64,000 nucleotides of DNA from Dyadobacter sp. CY356 (GTDB taxonomy: Bacteria > Bacteroidota > Bacteroidia > Cytophagales > Spirosomataceae), in the NCBI RefSeq assembly GCF_021440195.1, contig NZ_JAJTSZ010000004.1, positions 492,063 to 556,062 of the forward strand, read 5' to 3'. The position numbers were made by a program, and so were the translations under genes. The notes beneath the pieces are model-generated. The model saw only the letters and a list, made by a program, of their open reading frames with translations. It was not told where the DNA came from and searched no databases. The first letter of the stretch is position 1; the number at the start of each line of letters is the position of its first letter. Below are positions 1 to 9,079 of the stretch, piece after piece.

Positions 1-373
1 TCCTGATGGCTGGACGGTCAGACAATTGGTGCATCATGTGGCAGATAGTCATATGAACGCATACATTCGTTTTCGCCTTGCGTTGACGGAAGATAATCCA
101 ACCATTAAACCATACGAAGAGCAACTCTGGGCGGAATTGCCGGATGCGAAAGAAGCACAGATTGAGTTGTCGCTGCAACTTATGCGATACGTTCATCTGC
201 GTTGGGTCCTACTTTTAAATTCGATGGGAGAAACAGAACTGGCGCGTACTTATGTGCATCCGGCCAACAATAGTACCAATCGTTTGGACATGGTAATAGC
301 AAATTATGCATGGCATAGCGAGCACCATTATCAGCACGCATTTCAGTTGGCAGCCAGGAACAATTGGGCCTAG
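1..373 (+). CDS. DinB/YfiT-family metal-dependent transferase-like protein, 5'-truncated
   Basis: The reading frame is open from base 2 (P-D-G-W-T-V-R-Q-L then V-H-H-V-A-D-S-H), so the gene begins upstream of the window and the TTG at 26 is not its real start. About 124 C-terminal residues are visible. The H-H-V-A-D-S-H segment and the late N-Y-A-W-H-S-E-H-H-Y-Q-H segment supply the spaced histidines that bind a divalent metal in the DinB/YfiT four-helix-bundle family. Known members include bacillithiol S-transferase-like enzymes and putative metal-dependent hydrolases. The substrate here cannot be told. It is cytoplasmic by lack of any hydrophobic segment in the visible part. A small cysteine-rich membrane protein gene follows 17 bp downstream. 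Confidence 0.8.
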   Translation, partial: PDGWTVRQLVHHVADSHMNAYIRFRLALTEDNPTIKPYEEQLWAELPDAKEAQIELSLQLMRYVHLRWVLLLNSMGETELARTYVHPANNSTNRLDMVIANYAWHSEHHYQHAFQLAARNNWA

Positions 374-390
374 AAATCTGTTGGACAAAC

Positions 391-528
391 ATGATACAGC
401 AAATAATAATATTCGCTCTTTTTATAGGCGCTGCGGGTTATATAAGTTGGAAGATCTACAAATCCTTTGACAGCAACAGTGGATGTGGAAAAGGCTGCGG
501 ATGCAGTTCTGATAAAAAATTAGCTTAA
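391..528 (+). CDS. 45-residue cysteine-rich membrane protein (FeoB-associated type)
   Basis: This small ORF starts at ATG 391 and stops at TAA 526-528. It encodes 45 residues: M-I-Q-Q, then a hydrophobic helix of about 18 residues, K-I-Y-K-S-F, and a tail with G-C-G-K-G-C-G-C-S-S. One transmembrane helix followed by a clustered three-cysteine tail is the pattern of the short 'FeoB-associated Cys-rich membrane protein' family, which usually sits beside the ferrous iron transporter FeoB. No feoB or feoA is visible here; the neighbour is the truncated DinB-type gene. A strong palindromic terminator starts 6 bp after the stop, which supports this being a real gene end. The function is unproven; metal handling is an inference from the cysteines. 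Confidence 0.7.
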   Translation: MIQQIIIFALFIGAAGYISWKIYKSFDSNSGCGKGCGCSSDKKLA

Positions 529-534
529 AAAGTG

Positions 535-561
535 TGGCAGATTGAAATTTTCAATCTGCCA
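535..561. terminator. Bidirectional intrinsic terminator
   Basis: A near-perfect palindrome with arms TGGCAGATTGAAA and TTTCAATCTGCCA, flanked by A-rich sequence on the left and T-rich sequence on the right. It lies between the convergent small cysteine-rich gene and acs and can serve both. Confidence 0.85.
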
Positions 562-572
562 TTTATATTTTA

Positions 573-2462
573 TTACAATGCTCCTGCTTTAATATCATCT
601 ACAACGGCCGGATCCAGCAAAGTTGAAATATCACCCAGACTATCCATTTCTCCTTCAGCCACCTTACGCAGAATACGCCGCATAATTTTTCCTGAACGGG
701 TTTTTGGTAATCCTGATACAAACTGTATTTTATCCGGTTTTGCAATCGGACCGATCAATCTTGAAACCGTCGCTGCGATATCCTTACGCATCATTTCAGG
801 ATCATCAGGTCTGTTTTCTGTAATAATATAAGCATAAATGCCTTGCCCTTTGATCTCATGCGGATAACCGACAACAGCCGATTCCACAACGCCAAGGTGC
901 ATATTGATTGCATTTTCAACTTCCGCCGTTCCAATTCTGTGCCCTGAAACATTCATTACATCATCAACCCGGCCGGTAATTCTGTAATTTCCATCCTCAT
1001 CACGAAGACATCCGTCACCTGTGAAATACATTCCCGGATAGGTTGAGAAATAGGTTTGTTTGCAGCGTTCATGATCTCCATAAGTTGTACGGATGATACC
1101 CGGCCATGGAAATTTGATACAAAGATTTCCGCTTACACCATTTCCTTCAATAATTTCACCTTTTTCATCAACCAGAACTGGCTGAATTCCTGGCAAAGGC
1201 AAAGTTGCATATGTCGGTTTTTCCGGCGTGATACCCGCAAGGGAGGAAATCATAATACCACCGGTTTCAGTCTGCCACCAGGTATCCACGAGCGGACAGT
1301 TTCCTTTACCGATATTTTGTTTAAACCAATGCCAGGCTTCCTCATTGATCGGCTCCCCTACTGAACCCAGTTTTTTCAATGACGACAAATCATTGTCTTT
1401 TACAAATGACAATCCGAAACTCATCAGCGAGCGAATTGCCGTAGGAGCAGTGTAAAGAATATTTACTTTATGTTTCGCCACAATCTGCCAGAAACGGCCG
1501 GCATCAGGATAGGTTGGCACACCTTCAAAAATCAAGGAAGTAGCACCATAACAAAGCGGACCGTAAACGATATAACTGTGGCCTGTAATCCAGCCGATAT
1601 CGGCAGTACAAAAATGTATTTCACCCGGTTCATATTGGAAAACATTGGCAAAAGTATATGTTGCAAAAACCATGTAACCTGCTACCGTGTGTACAACGCC
1701 TTTTGGTTTTCCGGTTGAGCCGGAAGTATACAGGATAAAAAGTGTATCCTCAGCGTCCATAGGTTCGGCTGGACAAACAGAATCCACTGTTTTCTCTTCT
1801 TCTTCCCACCACAAATCTCTTCCTTTTAACATGGAAACAGGTGTGCGGGTACGTGTCATTACGATTACATTTTTAACCGTTTTGCACAAATCCAGCGCAT
1901 TATCAACCGTTTCTTTCATTGGTATTACTTTTTGACCACGGAAAGAGCCGTCTGAAGTAATAACCATTGTACATTCTGCATCATTGATCCTATCTGCAAT
2001 TGATTTGGCAGAAAAACCGCCAAAAACCACTGAATGAACCGCGCCTATTCTGGCACATGCTAAAACTGCAATTGTAAGTTCAGGAACCATAGGCAGATAG
2101 ATACAAATTCTATCTCCTTTTTTAACGCCATGTTTTTTCAAAACATTGGCAAAACGACACACGCGATCGTATAAAACATGATAAGTAATCGTCACCGACT
2201 TATCATCCGGATCATTGGGTTCCCAAATAATTGCAGGCTGCTCACCTTTATCGGCCAGATGCCTGTCCAGGGCATTTTCAGTAATGTTTAAAACCCCGCC
2301 TTCGTACCATTTTATGGTTGCTTCTGCGAAGTCACCGCTTAAAACTTTTTTCCATGGTTTGCGCCATTGGAATTGTTGGCCAACTTCGGCCCAATAACCT
2401 TCGGGATCGTCCACACTTTGCTGGTAGGCAACCTGATACTCTTCAAAGGTTTTAATTCTCAT
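573..2462 (-). CDS. acs: Acetyl-CoA synthetase, AMP-forming
   Basis: Cytoplasmic enzyme converting acetate, ATP and CoA to acetyl-CoA, AMP and PPi. The 629 residues match the usual length of about 630-650. The N-terminal Y-W-A-E-V block is followed by the adenylate-forming P-loop [11 protein letters not shown] near residue 246. Further on are the W-W-Q-T-E-T-G motif and the hinge [17 protein letters not shown]. The C-terminal [11 protein letters not shown] segment holds the lysine that is reversibly acetylated in this family. The length and these motifs separate it from propionyl-CoA synthetase and generic acyl-CoA ligases, though substrate range cannot be fixed by eye. It is a single-gene unit ending at the terminator at 535-561 and diverges from the methyltransferase gene. 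Confidence 0.95.
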   Translation of the reverse strand: MRIKTFEEYQVAYQQSVDDPEGYWAEVGQQFQWRKPWKKVLSGDFAEATIKWYEGGVLNITENALDRHLADKGEQPAIIWEPNDPDDKSVTITYHVLYDRVCRFANVLKKHGVKKGDRICIYLPMVPELTIAVLACARIGAVHSVVFGGFSAKSIADRINDAECTMVITSDGSFRGQKVIPMKETVDNALDLCKTVKNVIVMTRTRTPVSMLKGRDLWWEEEEKTVDSVCPAEPMDAEDTLFILYTSGSTGKPKGVVHTVAGYMVFATYTFANVFQYEPGEIHFCTADIGWITGHSYIVYGPLCYGATSLIFEGVPTYPDAGRFWQIVAKHKVNILYTAPTAIRSLMSFGLSFVKDNDLSSLKKLGSVGEPINEEAWHWFKQNIGKGNCPLVDTWWQTETGGIMISSLAGITPEKPTYATLPLPGIQPVLVDEKGEIIEGNGVSGNLCIKFPWPGIIRTTYGDHERCKQTYFSTYPGMYFTGDGCLRDEDGNYRITGRVDDVMNVSGHRIGTAEVENAINMHLGVVESAVVGYPHEIKGQGIYAYIITENRPDDPEMMRKDIAATVSRLIGPIAKPDKIQFVSGLPKTRSGKIMRRILRKVAEGEMDSLGDISTLLDPAVVDDIKAGAL

Positions 2463-2709
2463 GATTAAAAAAGGTTAACTTAGGAAATTACTATAATAAC
2501 CGACAATTTATAATTTTCATTTGGTTCGTCCAACTTAAACCAAAACAGTTTATAGAAGCTTAATGAAAGTAGATTACCTGGCATTCGGTTATATCACTCT
2601 GATTCAAAGGAATCTAGCTGGGGATGTTGTTAACAGGAATTTTTATAAATAAAAAAACTGTAATTTCGGACTTAAAAACAGGAATAAAATCTTGTTTAAA
2701 CATGAGAAA

Positions 2710-3927
2710 ATGAGTGAAGTTTTGACAAATAAGAATCTGACGGAAACTGGCTTTACGAAGGCTGAACTTGCTTTTATACAAAAACATAGTGATGACGATG
2801 TAACTAAACTGATATTAAAATCCGGTCAGTTTAAAGATCTGGATGTCAAAAAACTTGCCGCACAGATTCTTTCAAGACAAAAAGCTTCAAGAAAATTACC
2901 TGAATGGGCAGCTATTGAAAAACTGATTTTCCCGCCGTCATTATCCGTTGAACAAAGCTCATCCGAAGCAACCGCTAAATACAAAGCTTCATTAATCAAC
3001 GGAAAATTGCTAATTGATATAACCGGCGGTATGGGTGTTGATTCCTATTATCTCAGCAAAAATTTCGCTACAAGTCACTACTTTGAACTGCAAAAGGAAG
3101 TAGCTGAAACAGCGGCATATAATTTCTCTTTACTTTCCGCCAAGAACATTAAAGTACATCATTCGGACTCAATTGAAGGCATACAGAAAAATGACATACA
3201 TGCGGACTGGATTTATGCCGATCCGGCCCGAAGAGATGCCAATAAGCAAAAGGTCGTGCTGCTCTCAGACTGTGCCCCTGATGTAAAATTTCATCTGCCT
3301 CAACTTTTCAAACATGCGCCGAATTTACTTCTAAAAACCTCCCCTTTGCTTGATATTGATCTTGCCGCGCAGGAGTTAAAATCGGTCAGAGAAGTGCATG
3401 TTGTGGGTTATGAGCAGGAATGCAAAGAATTGCTTTTTAATATAAGTGAGACTTTCAGCGACGATTTTTTGATTATGGCCCGGGTAATTAATTCGTCCGG
3501 AGAAATTATTTATAAACTCGATTTCACCCGGAATCAGGAACGTGATGCCATAGTGGAATTCAATGAGCCGCTTTCCTATCTATATGAACCTCATCCTGCA
3601 ATACTCAAAGCAGGGGCATTTAAATATCTATGTGTTGCGTATGACGTAAAAAAACTGGCTGCTCACAGCCACTTATATACATCTCAAAATCTGGTCCCGG
3701 ATTTCCCCGGACGCACATTTGAGATTACCGCCGTTTGCAAACCTGATGCAAAAGAAATGGGGCAGTTTGTACCCGAAAACAAAGCGAATCTGACAATAAG
3801 AAATTTTCCTGCAAAAATTGATGACCTGCGAAAAAAATGGCGTCTTAAAGAAGGTGGTGATATATACCTTTTTGCTACGACACTTTTTAACCAGAAAAAA
3901 GCAGTGGTTGTAACAAAAAAATTATAA
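2710..3927 (+). CDS. Class I SAM-dependent methyltransferase with C-terminal THUMP-like region
   Basis: Predicted cytoplasmic methyltransferase of 405 residues. The SAM-binding motif I is L-I-D-I-T-G-G-M-G-V-D-S near residue 100, and the D-W-I-Y-A-D-P-A-R-R-D block corresponds to the catalytic motif IV region. The C-terminal third (F-E-I-T-A-V-C-K-P onward) resembles the THUMP-like domain seen in conserved Bacteroidota methyltransferases thought to act on RNA. I chose ATG 2710 (M-S-E-V-L-T) over the in-frame TTG at 2692 because ATG is preferred and the extra six residues add nothing recognisable. A weak promoter-like TAATTTCG lies at 2661-2668. The target nucleotide is unknown. Confidence 0.8.
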   Translation: MSEVLTNKNLTETGFTKAELAFIQKHSDDDVTKLILKSGQFKDLDVKKLAAQILSRQKASRKLPEWAAIEKLIFPPSLSVEQSSSEATAKYKASLINGKLLIDITGGMGVDSYYLSKNFATSHYFELQKEVAETAAYNFSLLSAKNIKVHHSDSIEGIQKNDIHADWIYADPARRDANKQKVVLLSDCAPDVKFHLPQLFKHAPNLLLKTSPLLDIDLAAQELKSVREVHVVGYEQECKELLFNISETFSDDFLIMARVINSSGEIIYKLDFTRNQERDAIVEFNEPLSYLYEPHPAILKAGAFKYLCVAYDVKKLAAHSHLYTSQNLVPDFPGRTFEITAVCKPDAKEMGQFVPENKANLTIRNFPAKIDDLRKKWRLKEGGDIYLFATTLFNQKKAVVVTKKL

Positions 3928-3959
3928 CTGTCTAATCAATTTTTGAAAAAATTAAGAAA

Positions 3960-4598
3960 ATGAAACGTCTGATTCATACAATCGTTCTTGCTGTTACTGT
4001 ATTATTAACGGCTAATGTACAAGCACAAACAATTTCTCCCGGAAAAGCAACCATTGACAAACAGGAATTTTTAGGTCTGAGCCTGAACCAGAATATCTCC
4101 GAAAAATACCTGAGCAAATACTGGGAAACGTATCTCGAAAAATTCGGGAAAGTCAAAAGCAAACGCAGTGTATACACAATAGAGAAGGCTGCAATAACTT
4201 CTATTTCTATGAGTCCCATTTTGGTTACCAGCCAGATCACATCCGGAAAAGATCTTTCACAGGTGTTCATTGCACTGAATGTCAATGGTCAGTATATCAC
4301 AGCTTCCACTGACGAAGGCTATAAAAGTGCAGAGGCTCTTTTAAAAGATTTTGCTGATTATGCACTGGTACGTGAGGATGCACGGGTTGCTGATGAGGTT
4401 TTCACGACATCAACAAAAAACTACCAGAAGTTGCAGAAGGATAATGAAAATACGGCCAAAGACATTGAAAAAACAGAAAAGAAACTTACTGAACTGAAAG
4501 CGGAACTGGAAAAGAAAAAACTGGAAGCTGATAACTCTCTTGTTGATTTACAAAACAAACAGAAAACACTGGAAGCTGCGAAAAGTAAGATCAGATAA
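3960..4598 (+). CDS. Secreted coiled-coil protein of unknown function
   Basis: 212 residues, not recognised. It opens with a clear Sec signal peptide (K-R, then a hydrophobic run ending A-N-V-Q-A-Q, cleavage near residue 22), so it is periplasmic or outside. The middle part is mixed alpha/beta. Residues from about 150 to 212 are rich in K, E, L, D and N in heptad-like order (E-K-T-E-K-K-L-T-E-L-K-A-E-L) and should form a coiled coil. It starts 32 bp after the methyltransferase gene, so the two may be cotranscribed, and it ends at a terminator shared with the convergent regulator. No catalytic motif is visible. Confidence 0.75.
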   Translation: MKRLIHTIVLAVTVLLTANVQAQTISPGKATIDKQEFLGLSLNQNISEKYLSKYWETYLEKFGKVKSKRSVYTIEKAAITSISMSPILVTSQITSGKDLSQVFIALNVNGQYITASTDEGYKSAEALLKDFADYALVREDARVADEVFTTSTKNYQKLQKDNENTAKDIEKTEKKLTELKAELEKKKLEADNSLVDLQNKQKTLEAAKSKIR

Positions 4599-4611
4599 GT
4601 ATAATGGACAA

Positions 4612-4641
4612 AACGAGTCCGGACCGACCGGGCTCGTTTTT
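4612..4641. terminator. Bidirectional intrinsic terminator
   Basis: Arms AACGAGTCCGG and CCGGGCTCGTT pair with one G-T, loop ACCGA, followed by a T-run. It separates the convergent secreted protein gene and the PAS-LuxR gene. Confidence 0.85.
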
Positions 4642-4643
4642 GT

Positions 4644-5324
4644 TTAAATTAAATCAAAAGCTCTGGCGTACTGGGCAAAGTCATAGTACGAACTTATAGA
4701 CAATTTCTTCTTGATGTTTTTGCGATGGGCGTCCACAGTTGCCGATGCAATTCCTAACTCCTCTCCTATTTCCGGTGAGCTTTTGCCAAAGGAAACCCAT
4801 TTCATAATTTCTTTTTCCCGCTTACCAAGAGTTGAAAATTTCTGATAATTCTCCCGGAGAAATGTATTTTCTTCCAATAATCGCTCAGCTTTTGCAGGCA
4901 TATGTTTCATTTCATCAAGCGCAGTTGCCGTGGTGATACACAGAAAAGCATTTCCATCTTCATCCTGCATGAAAAGTTTGGTTGCGCTGATATACCAGGC
5001 CCAATTTTCACTGTTTGCCAGTTTTACCTGCTGAAAGTAAGACACGCTGCTATGCATATCATTTTTGAAGAGCATTGTTTTAAACTTTGGCCAATACTCA
5101 TCCGAATCTTCAATATTAAAAAAACGATGCTGGTATTCCGCCTTCATTTCTTTTAGTTCTTCAAGACTGACCCCCAATAAAGAAAGTCCCTTTGGCGACA
5201 TATACACGACTGAAAAATCTTCTATCCTGTGTATGATGACAATGGCCGGAAGTTGGTCAGCAATTATTTCAATCGCCTTAACCTTTTCATTGATAAGACT
5301 TTCAGTGTGTTCGTTGAATAACAT
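4644..5324 (-). CDS. PAS-domain LuxR-type transcriptional regulator
   Basis: 226 residues. Residues about 18-135 form a PAS-like sensor domain (I-V-I-I-H-R-I-E-D-F-S-V-V-Y-M-S near the start). The C-terminal part from about 160 is a LuxR/GerE helix-turn-helix with L-G-K-R-E-K-E-I-M-K-W and A-S-A-T-V-D-A-H-R-K-N-I-K-K-K-L. There is no receiver domain with a phospho-aspartate, so it is not a classical response regulator; the PAS domain may sense a ligand, redox state or a partner. The targets are unknown. A cytosolic DNA-binding protein is expected. It runs in the same direction as the ArsC/Spx-like gene, but a terminator at 5406-5437 separates them. Confidence 0.85.
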   Translation of the reverse strand: MLFNEHTESLINEKVKAIEIIADQLPAIVIIHRIEDFSVVYMSPKGLSLLGVSLEELKEMKAEYQHRFFNIEDSDEYWPKFKTMLFKNDMHSSVSYFQQVKLANSENWAWYISATKLFMQDEDGNAFLCITTATALDEMKHMPAKAERLLEENTFLRENYQKFSTLGKREKEIMKWVSFGKSSPEIGEELGIASATVDAHRKNIKKKLSISSYYDFAQYARAFDLI

Positions 5325-5405
5325 TTTTGTCAGGATGAGTAGTAAGAGGTTGTTATTATTTCAAAATGACGGCGAGGTAAAGAAGTGGTAAATTAAAGTG
5401 TAAGG

Positions 5406-5437
5406 ATAAAAAAAAGAGAGCAATAAATTATTGCTCC
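5406..5437 (-). terminator. Intrinsic terminator after the ArsC/Spx-like gene
   Basis: The palindrome GAGCAAT-aaatt-ATTGCTC lies at 5418-5436 and is followed on the minus strand by a long T-run (5406-5415 as A on the plus strand). Confidence 0.85.
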
Positions 5438-5462
5438 CTGATATAATATTTAAAAAAATTTA

Positions 5463-5816
5463 TTACAAAAATGTTTTTTCATATTCAGATTCTGAAAAAC
5501 CAATTGCAACTGCTTTTCCTGATGAATCCTCTATCAGTGGTCTTTTTATAACTGAGTTTTTCGTAACCATCAATGCTGTGGCTGACTTTTCATCTGCAAC
5601 AGCTGCCTTTTCTTCATCAGATAATTGCTTCCAGGTCGTTCCGGCTTTGTTAACCAGTTTTTCCCATGGAAAATACTGAAACCAGCCCGTTATTATTTCT
5701 GAGGTAATACCATTTTTCTTATAGTCATGAAAGGTGTATTCGATACCATTTTCGTCAAGCCAGGTTCTGGCCTTTTTTACTGTGTTGCAATTGGGAATTC
5801 CGTAAACTGTAAACAT
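5463..5816 (-). CDS. ArsC/Spx-family thioredoxin-fold protein
   Basis: 117 residues, the usual size for the ArsC/Spx/YffB family. The N-terminus F-T-V-Y-G-I-P-N-C-N-T-V-K-K-A carries the single conserved cysteine (Cys9) in the position of the catalytic cysteine of glutaredoxin-coupled arsenate reductases. The later segment I-K-R-P-L-I-E matches the family's cis-proline strand. There is no CxxC pair and no neighbouring ars genes (no arsR, arsB or acr3), so an arsenate-detoxification role is not supported. A YffB-like thiol protein or an Spx-like RNA polymerase interactor are equally possible. It probably acts in the cytoplasm. Confidence 0.85.
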   Translation of the reverse strand: MFTVYGIPNCNTVKKARTWLDENGIEYTFHDYKKNGITSEIITGWFQYFPWEKLVNKAGTTWKQLSDEEKAAVADEKSATALMVTKNSVIKRPLIEDSSGKAVAIGFSESEYEKTFL

Positions 5817-5818
5817 TC

Positions 5819-5858
5819 CTTGGCTATTGGCAGTTAGCGTTTAGCTTCTGCTGTTAAT
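5819..5858. repeat. AGC/TTAG-rich intergenic repeat copy
   Basis: The short intergenic stretch reads TTGGCTATTGGCAGTTAGCG and continues TTTAGCTTCTGCTGTTA. It closely resembles the segment at 46671-46712, which begins TTGGCTATTAGCTTTTAGCC. Both lie in gaps between genes. A dispersed extragenic repeat is an inference from these copies only. Confidence 0.4.
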
Positions 5859-5864
5859 AATATT

Positions 5865-7262
5865 TTAAACTGAAACAACTTCCTGTTCCAAAACCTGATC
5901 GGACAAACGCATTTTTTCATCATCCAGTTCTCCTTCCCAGCGTGCAATTACTGCCGTAGCAAGGCAATTTCCTGTCACATTGACAGAGGTACGCGCCATG
6001 TCCATAAGCTCATCAATTCCCATCAATAATAATACAGGCCATTCAGGCATGTTGAAATTGGCGATGGCGCCTAATAAAATCACCAACGTTGCTCTCGGAA
6101 TTCCGGCAACGCCTTTACTGGTTAACATCAATAAAAACACCATGGAAAGCTGCTGCCCAAGCGACATTTCTGTTCCGGTGGCCTGCGCTACAAAAACGGT
6201 TGCAAGTGCCAGATAAAGTGTTGATCCGTCAAGGTTGAAACTATAACCGGTTGGCATAACGAAAGAAACAATCTGACGTGGAACACCGAATTTCTCCATT
6301 TTTTCCATCGCTTTCGGTAAAGCAGACTCGGAACTTGTCGTGGCAAAAGCAATAGAAACCGGTTCGAAAATATTCTTCACAAACTTGATAATCGGGATTC
6401 GGGCGATCAGCATAATCGGTACAAAAACCAGTAAAATGAACGCAGCGAGTGCACAATATAATGTTGCGAGCATTAAAGCAAGGTTTTTCAAAACATCGAT
6501 ACCCATATGGCCAACGGTTTCAGCGATAGCCGCACCCACACCAATCGGAGCGAAAAGCATGATGATTTTTGTGAATTTGAACATCACCTCAGCCAACGTT
6601 TCAATTCCTGCTACAAACTTTTCTTTTTTAGCAGCGGGTATCAGTGCAAGACTCACGCCAAACAAAACGCTGAACACCACAATTTGGAGCACTTCTCCAT
6701 GATAAATTGATTTGGCAATATTTTCAGGAAATGAATGAAGGATAATTTCCTGCCAGGTCTGCTCCACAACTTTTGGCAGTGCAGCATTAAAATTTGCCGG
6801 GATAGCGATGCCGTCGCCAGGACGGATCCAGTTGGCGAAAAACAAACCGATTACCAAAGCGAAAGTTGTTACTACTTCAAAATAAAGCAGCGATTTCCAA
6901 CCCATGCGCCCAACCTGTTTCAGGTCTGAATGTCCGGCAATACCTGTTACCAAAGTTGCAAAAAGCAATGGCGCGATTACCGTTTTTATCATTTGCAGGA
7001 AAATCTGCCGTAAAAAGTGAAGTCCGGTTCCAAGCTCCGGGAAATCATATCCAATTTCTGTACCGACCAGCATCGAAATCAAAATGGATGTAGTCAGGTT
7101 TTTCTTAATTATCGCAAAAATGATTAATCCGGCCAACGCAGTCCAGCGCAAACCGACCAAAACATCGGTTGAAAATGTAACAATATTGTATGCGTTGAGT
7201 ACTGTGGCAAGCGCAGCAATTGTAATAAGAGCCAGATTAACAATAGTAATTTTCTTCTTCAT
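5865..7262 (-). CDS. Dicarboxylate/amino acid:cation symporter (DAACS family)
   Basis: Inner-membrane secondary transporter of 465 residues, of the DctA/GltP/GltT type, moving C4-dicarboxylates or glutamate/aspartate with Na+ or H+. Eight or so transmembrane segments plus re-entrant loops are apparent. The family's signature region is clear: the serine-rich T-T-S-S-E-S-A-L-P hairpin, then M-P-T-G-Y-S-F-N-L-D-G-S, and later A-R-T-S-V-N-V-T-G-N, which forms the substrate and cation site. The F-N-L-D-G-S version of the usual N-M-D-G-T motif is a conservative change. No dedicated two-component regulator lies beside it. The substrate cannot be settled from sequence alone. Confidence 0.92.
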   Translation of the reverse strand: MKKKITIVNLALITIAALATVLNAYNIVTFSTDVLVGLRWTALAGLIIFAIIKKNLTTSILISMLVGTEIGYDFPELGTGLHFLRQIFLQMIKTVIAPLLFATLVTGIAGHSDLKQVGRMGWKSLLYFEVVTTFALVIGLFFANWIRPGDGIAIPANFNAALPKVVEQTWQEIILHSFPENIAKSIYHGEVLQIVVFSVLFGVSLALIPAAKKEKFVAGIETLAEVMFKFTKIIMLFAPIGVGAAIAETVGHMGIDVLKNLALMLATLYCALAAFILLVFVPIMLIARIPIIKFVKNIFEPVSIAFATTSSESALPKAMEKMEKFGVPRQIVSFVMPTGYSFNLDGSTLYLALATVFVAQATGTEMSLGQQLSMVFLLMLTSKGVAGIPRATLVILLGAIANFNMPEWPVLLLMGIDELMDMARTSVNVTGNCLATAVIARWEGELDDEKMRLSDQVLEQEVVSV

Positions 7263-7467
7263 AAAAGAATTTTGGAGATGAGATACCAGTTTGGATTGGT
7301 AAACATAGCTAAAATCAAGTAAAGCTGTGCATAATTGGGTTATCCTTATTTATCAAACTGCAAAATAAATACTATACATTGGACGATTTTATTGAATATT
7401 AGTACTATTTTTCCTAGCTTTCTAAAAATAATCAATTGTTTATCAACTTTTCCAAACTTCCTCCCGA

Positions 7468-7905
7468 ATGAAATCCGGACTCATCCTTGAAAACGAATTG
7501 GAACCAATCTTTTTAGGCAAATTTCCTCCTTTCCCGGAAGAAGTAAAAGAATTCCTGGTCAAATACGGCCCTTACGTCATGCTTGTGGGCGCAATTTTTA
7601 CACTCTTCGGATTGCTTGCAGCATTCGGATTCGGAACTGCTGCCCTTGGTATCGGCATGATGGCTTATGGCAGTGGCTTTAATATGTATGTTGGGTTGCT
7701 TATCGCCACAGTCATCATGGTTATGTATCTGATGGCATTTTCACCCCTGCGGGCACGGAAAAGAGCCGGTTGGAATTTGCTTTACTATGCCCTGATATTA
7801 AGTCTGATCAGTAATTTGCTTCAATTGGCTCTGTTTGCATTTATTGTAGGAGGAGTTATTGGTTTTTGGGTGCTTTTTCAGATACGCGAAAAATATATAT
7901 TTTAA
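7468..7905 (+). CDS. Conserved membrane protein of unknown function
   Basis: 145 residues with four predicted transmembrane helices (about residues 34-57, 60-92, 103-118 and 122-137). They are preceded by a soluble N-terminal stretch with F-P-P-F-P-E-E-V-K-E-F. I do not recognise the family. Glycine and alanine are frequent within the helices and there are no conserved charged residues inside the membrane that would suggest transport. It is a single gene with its own hairpin terminator and diverges from the symporter gene. Confidence 0.7.
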   Translation: MKSGLILENELEPIFLGKFPPFPEEVKEFLVKYGPYVMLVGAIFTLFGLLAAFGFGTAALGIGMMAYGSGFNMYVGLLIATVIMVMYLMAFSPLRARKRAGWNLLYYALILSLISNLLQLALFAFIVGGVIGFWVLFQIREKYIF

Positions 7906-7930
7906 CTGAAAGTCAAATTACGAATTAGTA

Positions 7931-7968
7931 AAAGAGTCGACAGAAATCTGCCGGCTTTTTGTTTTTTA
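7931..7968 (+). terminator. Intrinsic terminator
   Basis: Arms AGTCGACAGA and TCTGCCGGCT pair with one wobble and one mismatch, loop AA, followed by a T-rich tail. It ends the membrane protein gene at 7468-7905. Confidence 0.7.
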
Positions 7969-8115
7969 CCACTAATCCGACTATTTGAGCATTTATCAGT
8001 TTTCGTCTTTGTAAAGCATCTTATACTTTGCATCTTTGGAATACGGATATTAGAAATCAGAAGTTCCTGCATAAATAAGTCGTCAAAAGACAAACGGAAA
8101 ATTACCTAACACAAA

Positions 8116-9030
8116 ATGAATATTATAGAAGTTCAAAACATTACGAAGGACTATTCCAATCATCGTGCATTGGATGATGTCAGTCTCAATATTCCAAAAG
8201 GTTGTATTTTTGGACTTTTAGGCCCAAACGGTGCAGGTAAAACTTCATTAATCCGCATCATCAACCAGATTACAGGTCCCGATTCCGGGCATGTGCTGTT
8301 TGACGGACAGCCACTTGGCCAGCAGCATATCTCAAAAATCGGTTATTTGCCGGAAGAACGCGGCTTATACAAAAAAATGAAAGTGGGTGAGCAGCTGCTA
8401 TATCTTGCCCAGTTGAAAGGTTTATCACAAAAAGAAGCTATGGAAAAGCTTAAAACCTGGTTTGTCAAATTCGATATAAAAACCTGGTGGGATAAAAGTG
8501 TTTCTGATCTATCAAAAGGTATGCAGCAAAAAGTACAGTTTGTTTCTACCGTTTTGCATGAACCGGAATTAATTATTCTCGATGAACCATTTTCCGGTTT
8601 TGATCCGATCAATGCCAATCTTATCCGTGACGAAATTCTGGAATTGAAACAAAAAGGCAGCACAATCATTTTTTCAACCCACCGGATGGAAACGGTTGAG
8701 GAACTTTGTGATAATATTGCGCTGATTCATCGTGCCAAAAAAGTACTGGACGGCCCAAAATCTGTGATCAAAGAGCAATTCAAAACAAATACTTTTTATG
8801 TTGAATATCGTGGGAACCTGAACGGGCTGGAACAAAAATACAAGTTGGAAAATACAACATATAGCGAAAACCAATTTTTGCGGACCAATATCCATTTACC
8901 GGCTCATATTACTTCCAACCAACTTTTGACTGATCTGCTTCCGCAGGTTGAGATTCGTGCTTTCGGAGAAAATATTCCTACCATGAGCGATATTTTTATG
9001 CGGGCGGTAAATGAGGTTCCCGAAGCCTGA
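8116..9030 (+). CDS. ABC transporter ATP-binding protein, NatA-like
   Basis: 304-residue ATPase. Walker A is G-P-N-G-A-G-K-T near residue 36. The ABC signature appears as L-S-K-G-M-Q-Q-K, followed by Walker B L-I-I-L-D-E-P with the D-loop G-F-D-P, and the switch histidine in S-T-H-R-M-E. The C-terminal 80 residues form the extra domain typical of NatA/YhaQ-like exporters of the DRA family. The permease gene follows 49 bp downstream in the same direction. Together they resemble sodium- or drug-extruding NatAB-type systems. The exported substrate is unknown. Confidence 0.92.
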   Translation: MNIIEVQNITKDYSNHRALDDVSLNIPKGCIFGLLGPNGAGKTSLIRIINQITGPDSGHVLFDGQPLGQQHISKIGYLPEERGLYKKMKVGEQLLYLAQLKGLSQKEAMEKLKTWFVKFDIKTWWDKSVSDLSKGMQQKVQFVSTVLHEPELIILDEPFSGFDPINANLIRDEILELKQKGSTIIFSTHRMETVEELCDNIALIHRAKKVLDGPKSVIKEQFKTNTFYVEYRGNLNGLEQKYKLENTTYSENQFLRTNIHLPAHITSNQLLTDLLPQVEIRAFGENIPTMSDIFMRAVNEVPEA

Positions 9031-9079
9031 CATCAATCTTCATCGATACAAACAACTACTCTCTAACTAATTTAAGATA

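Noticed and set aside
532..831. Plus-strand ORF across the 3' end of acs
   Set aside because: It lies antisense to a clear enzyme and begins inside a terminator hairpin; the peptide resembles nothing.
5463..5816. Calling the ArsC/Spx-like protein an arsenate reductase
   Set aside because: No ars genes are nearby and the family is functionally mixed, so the name would overreach.
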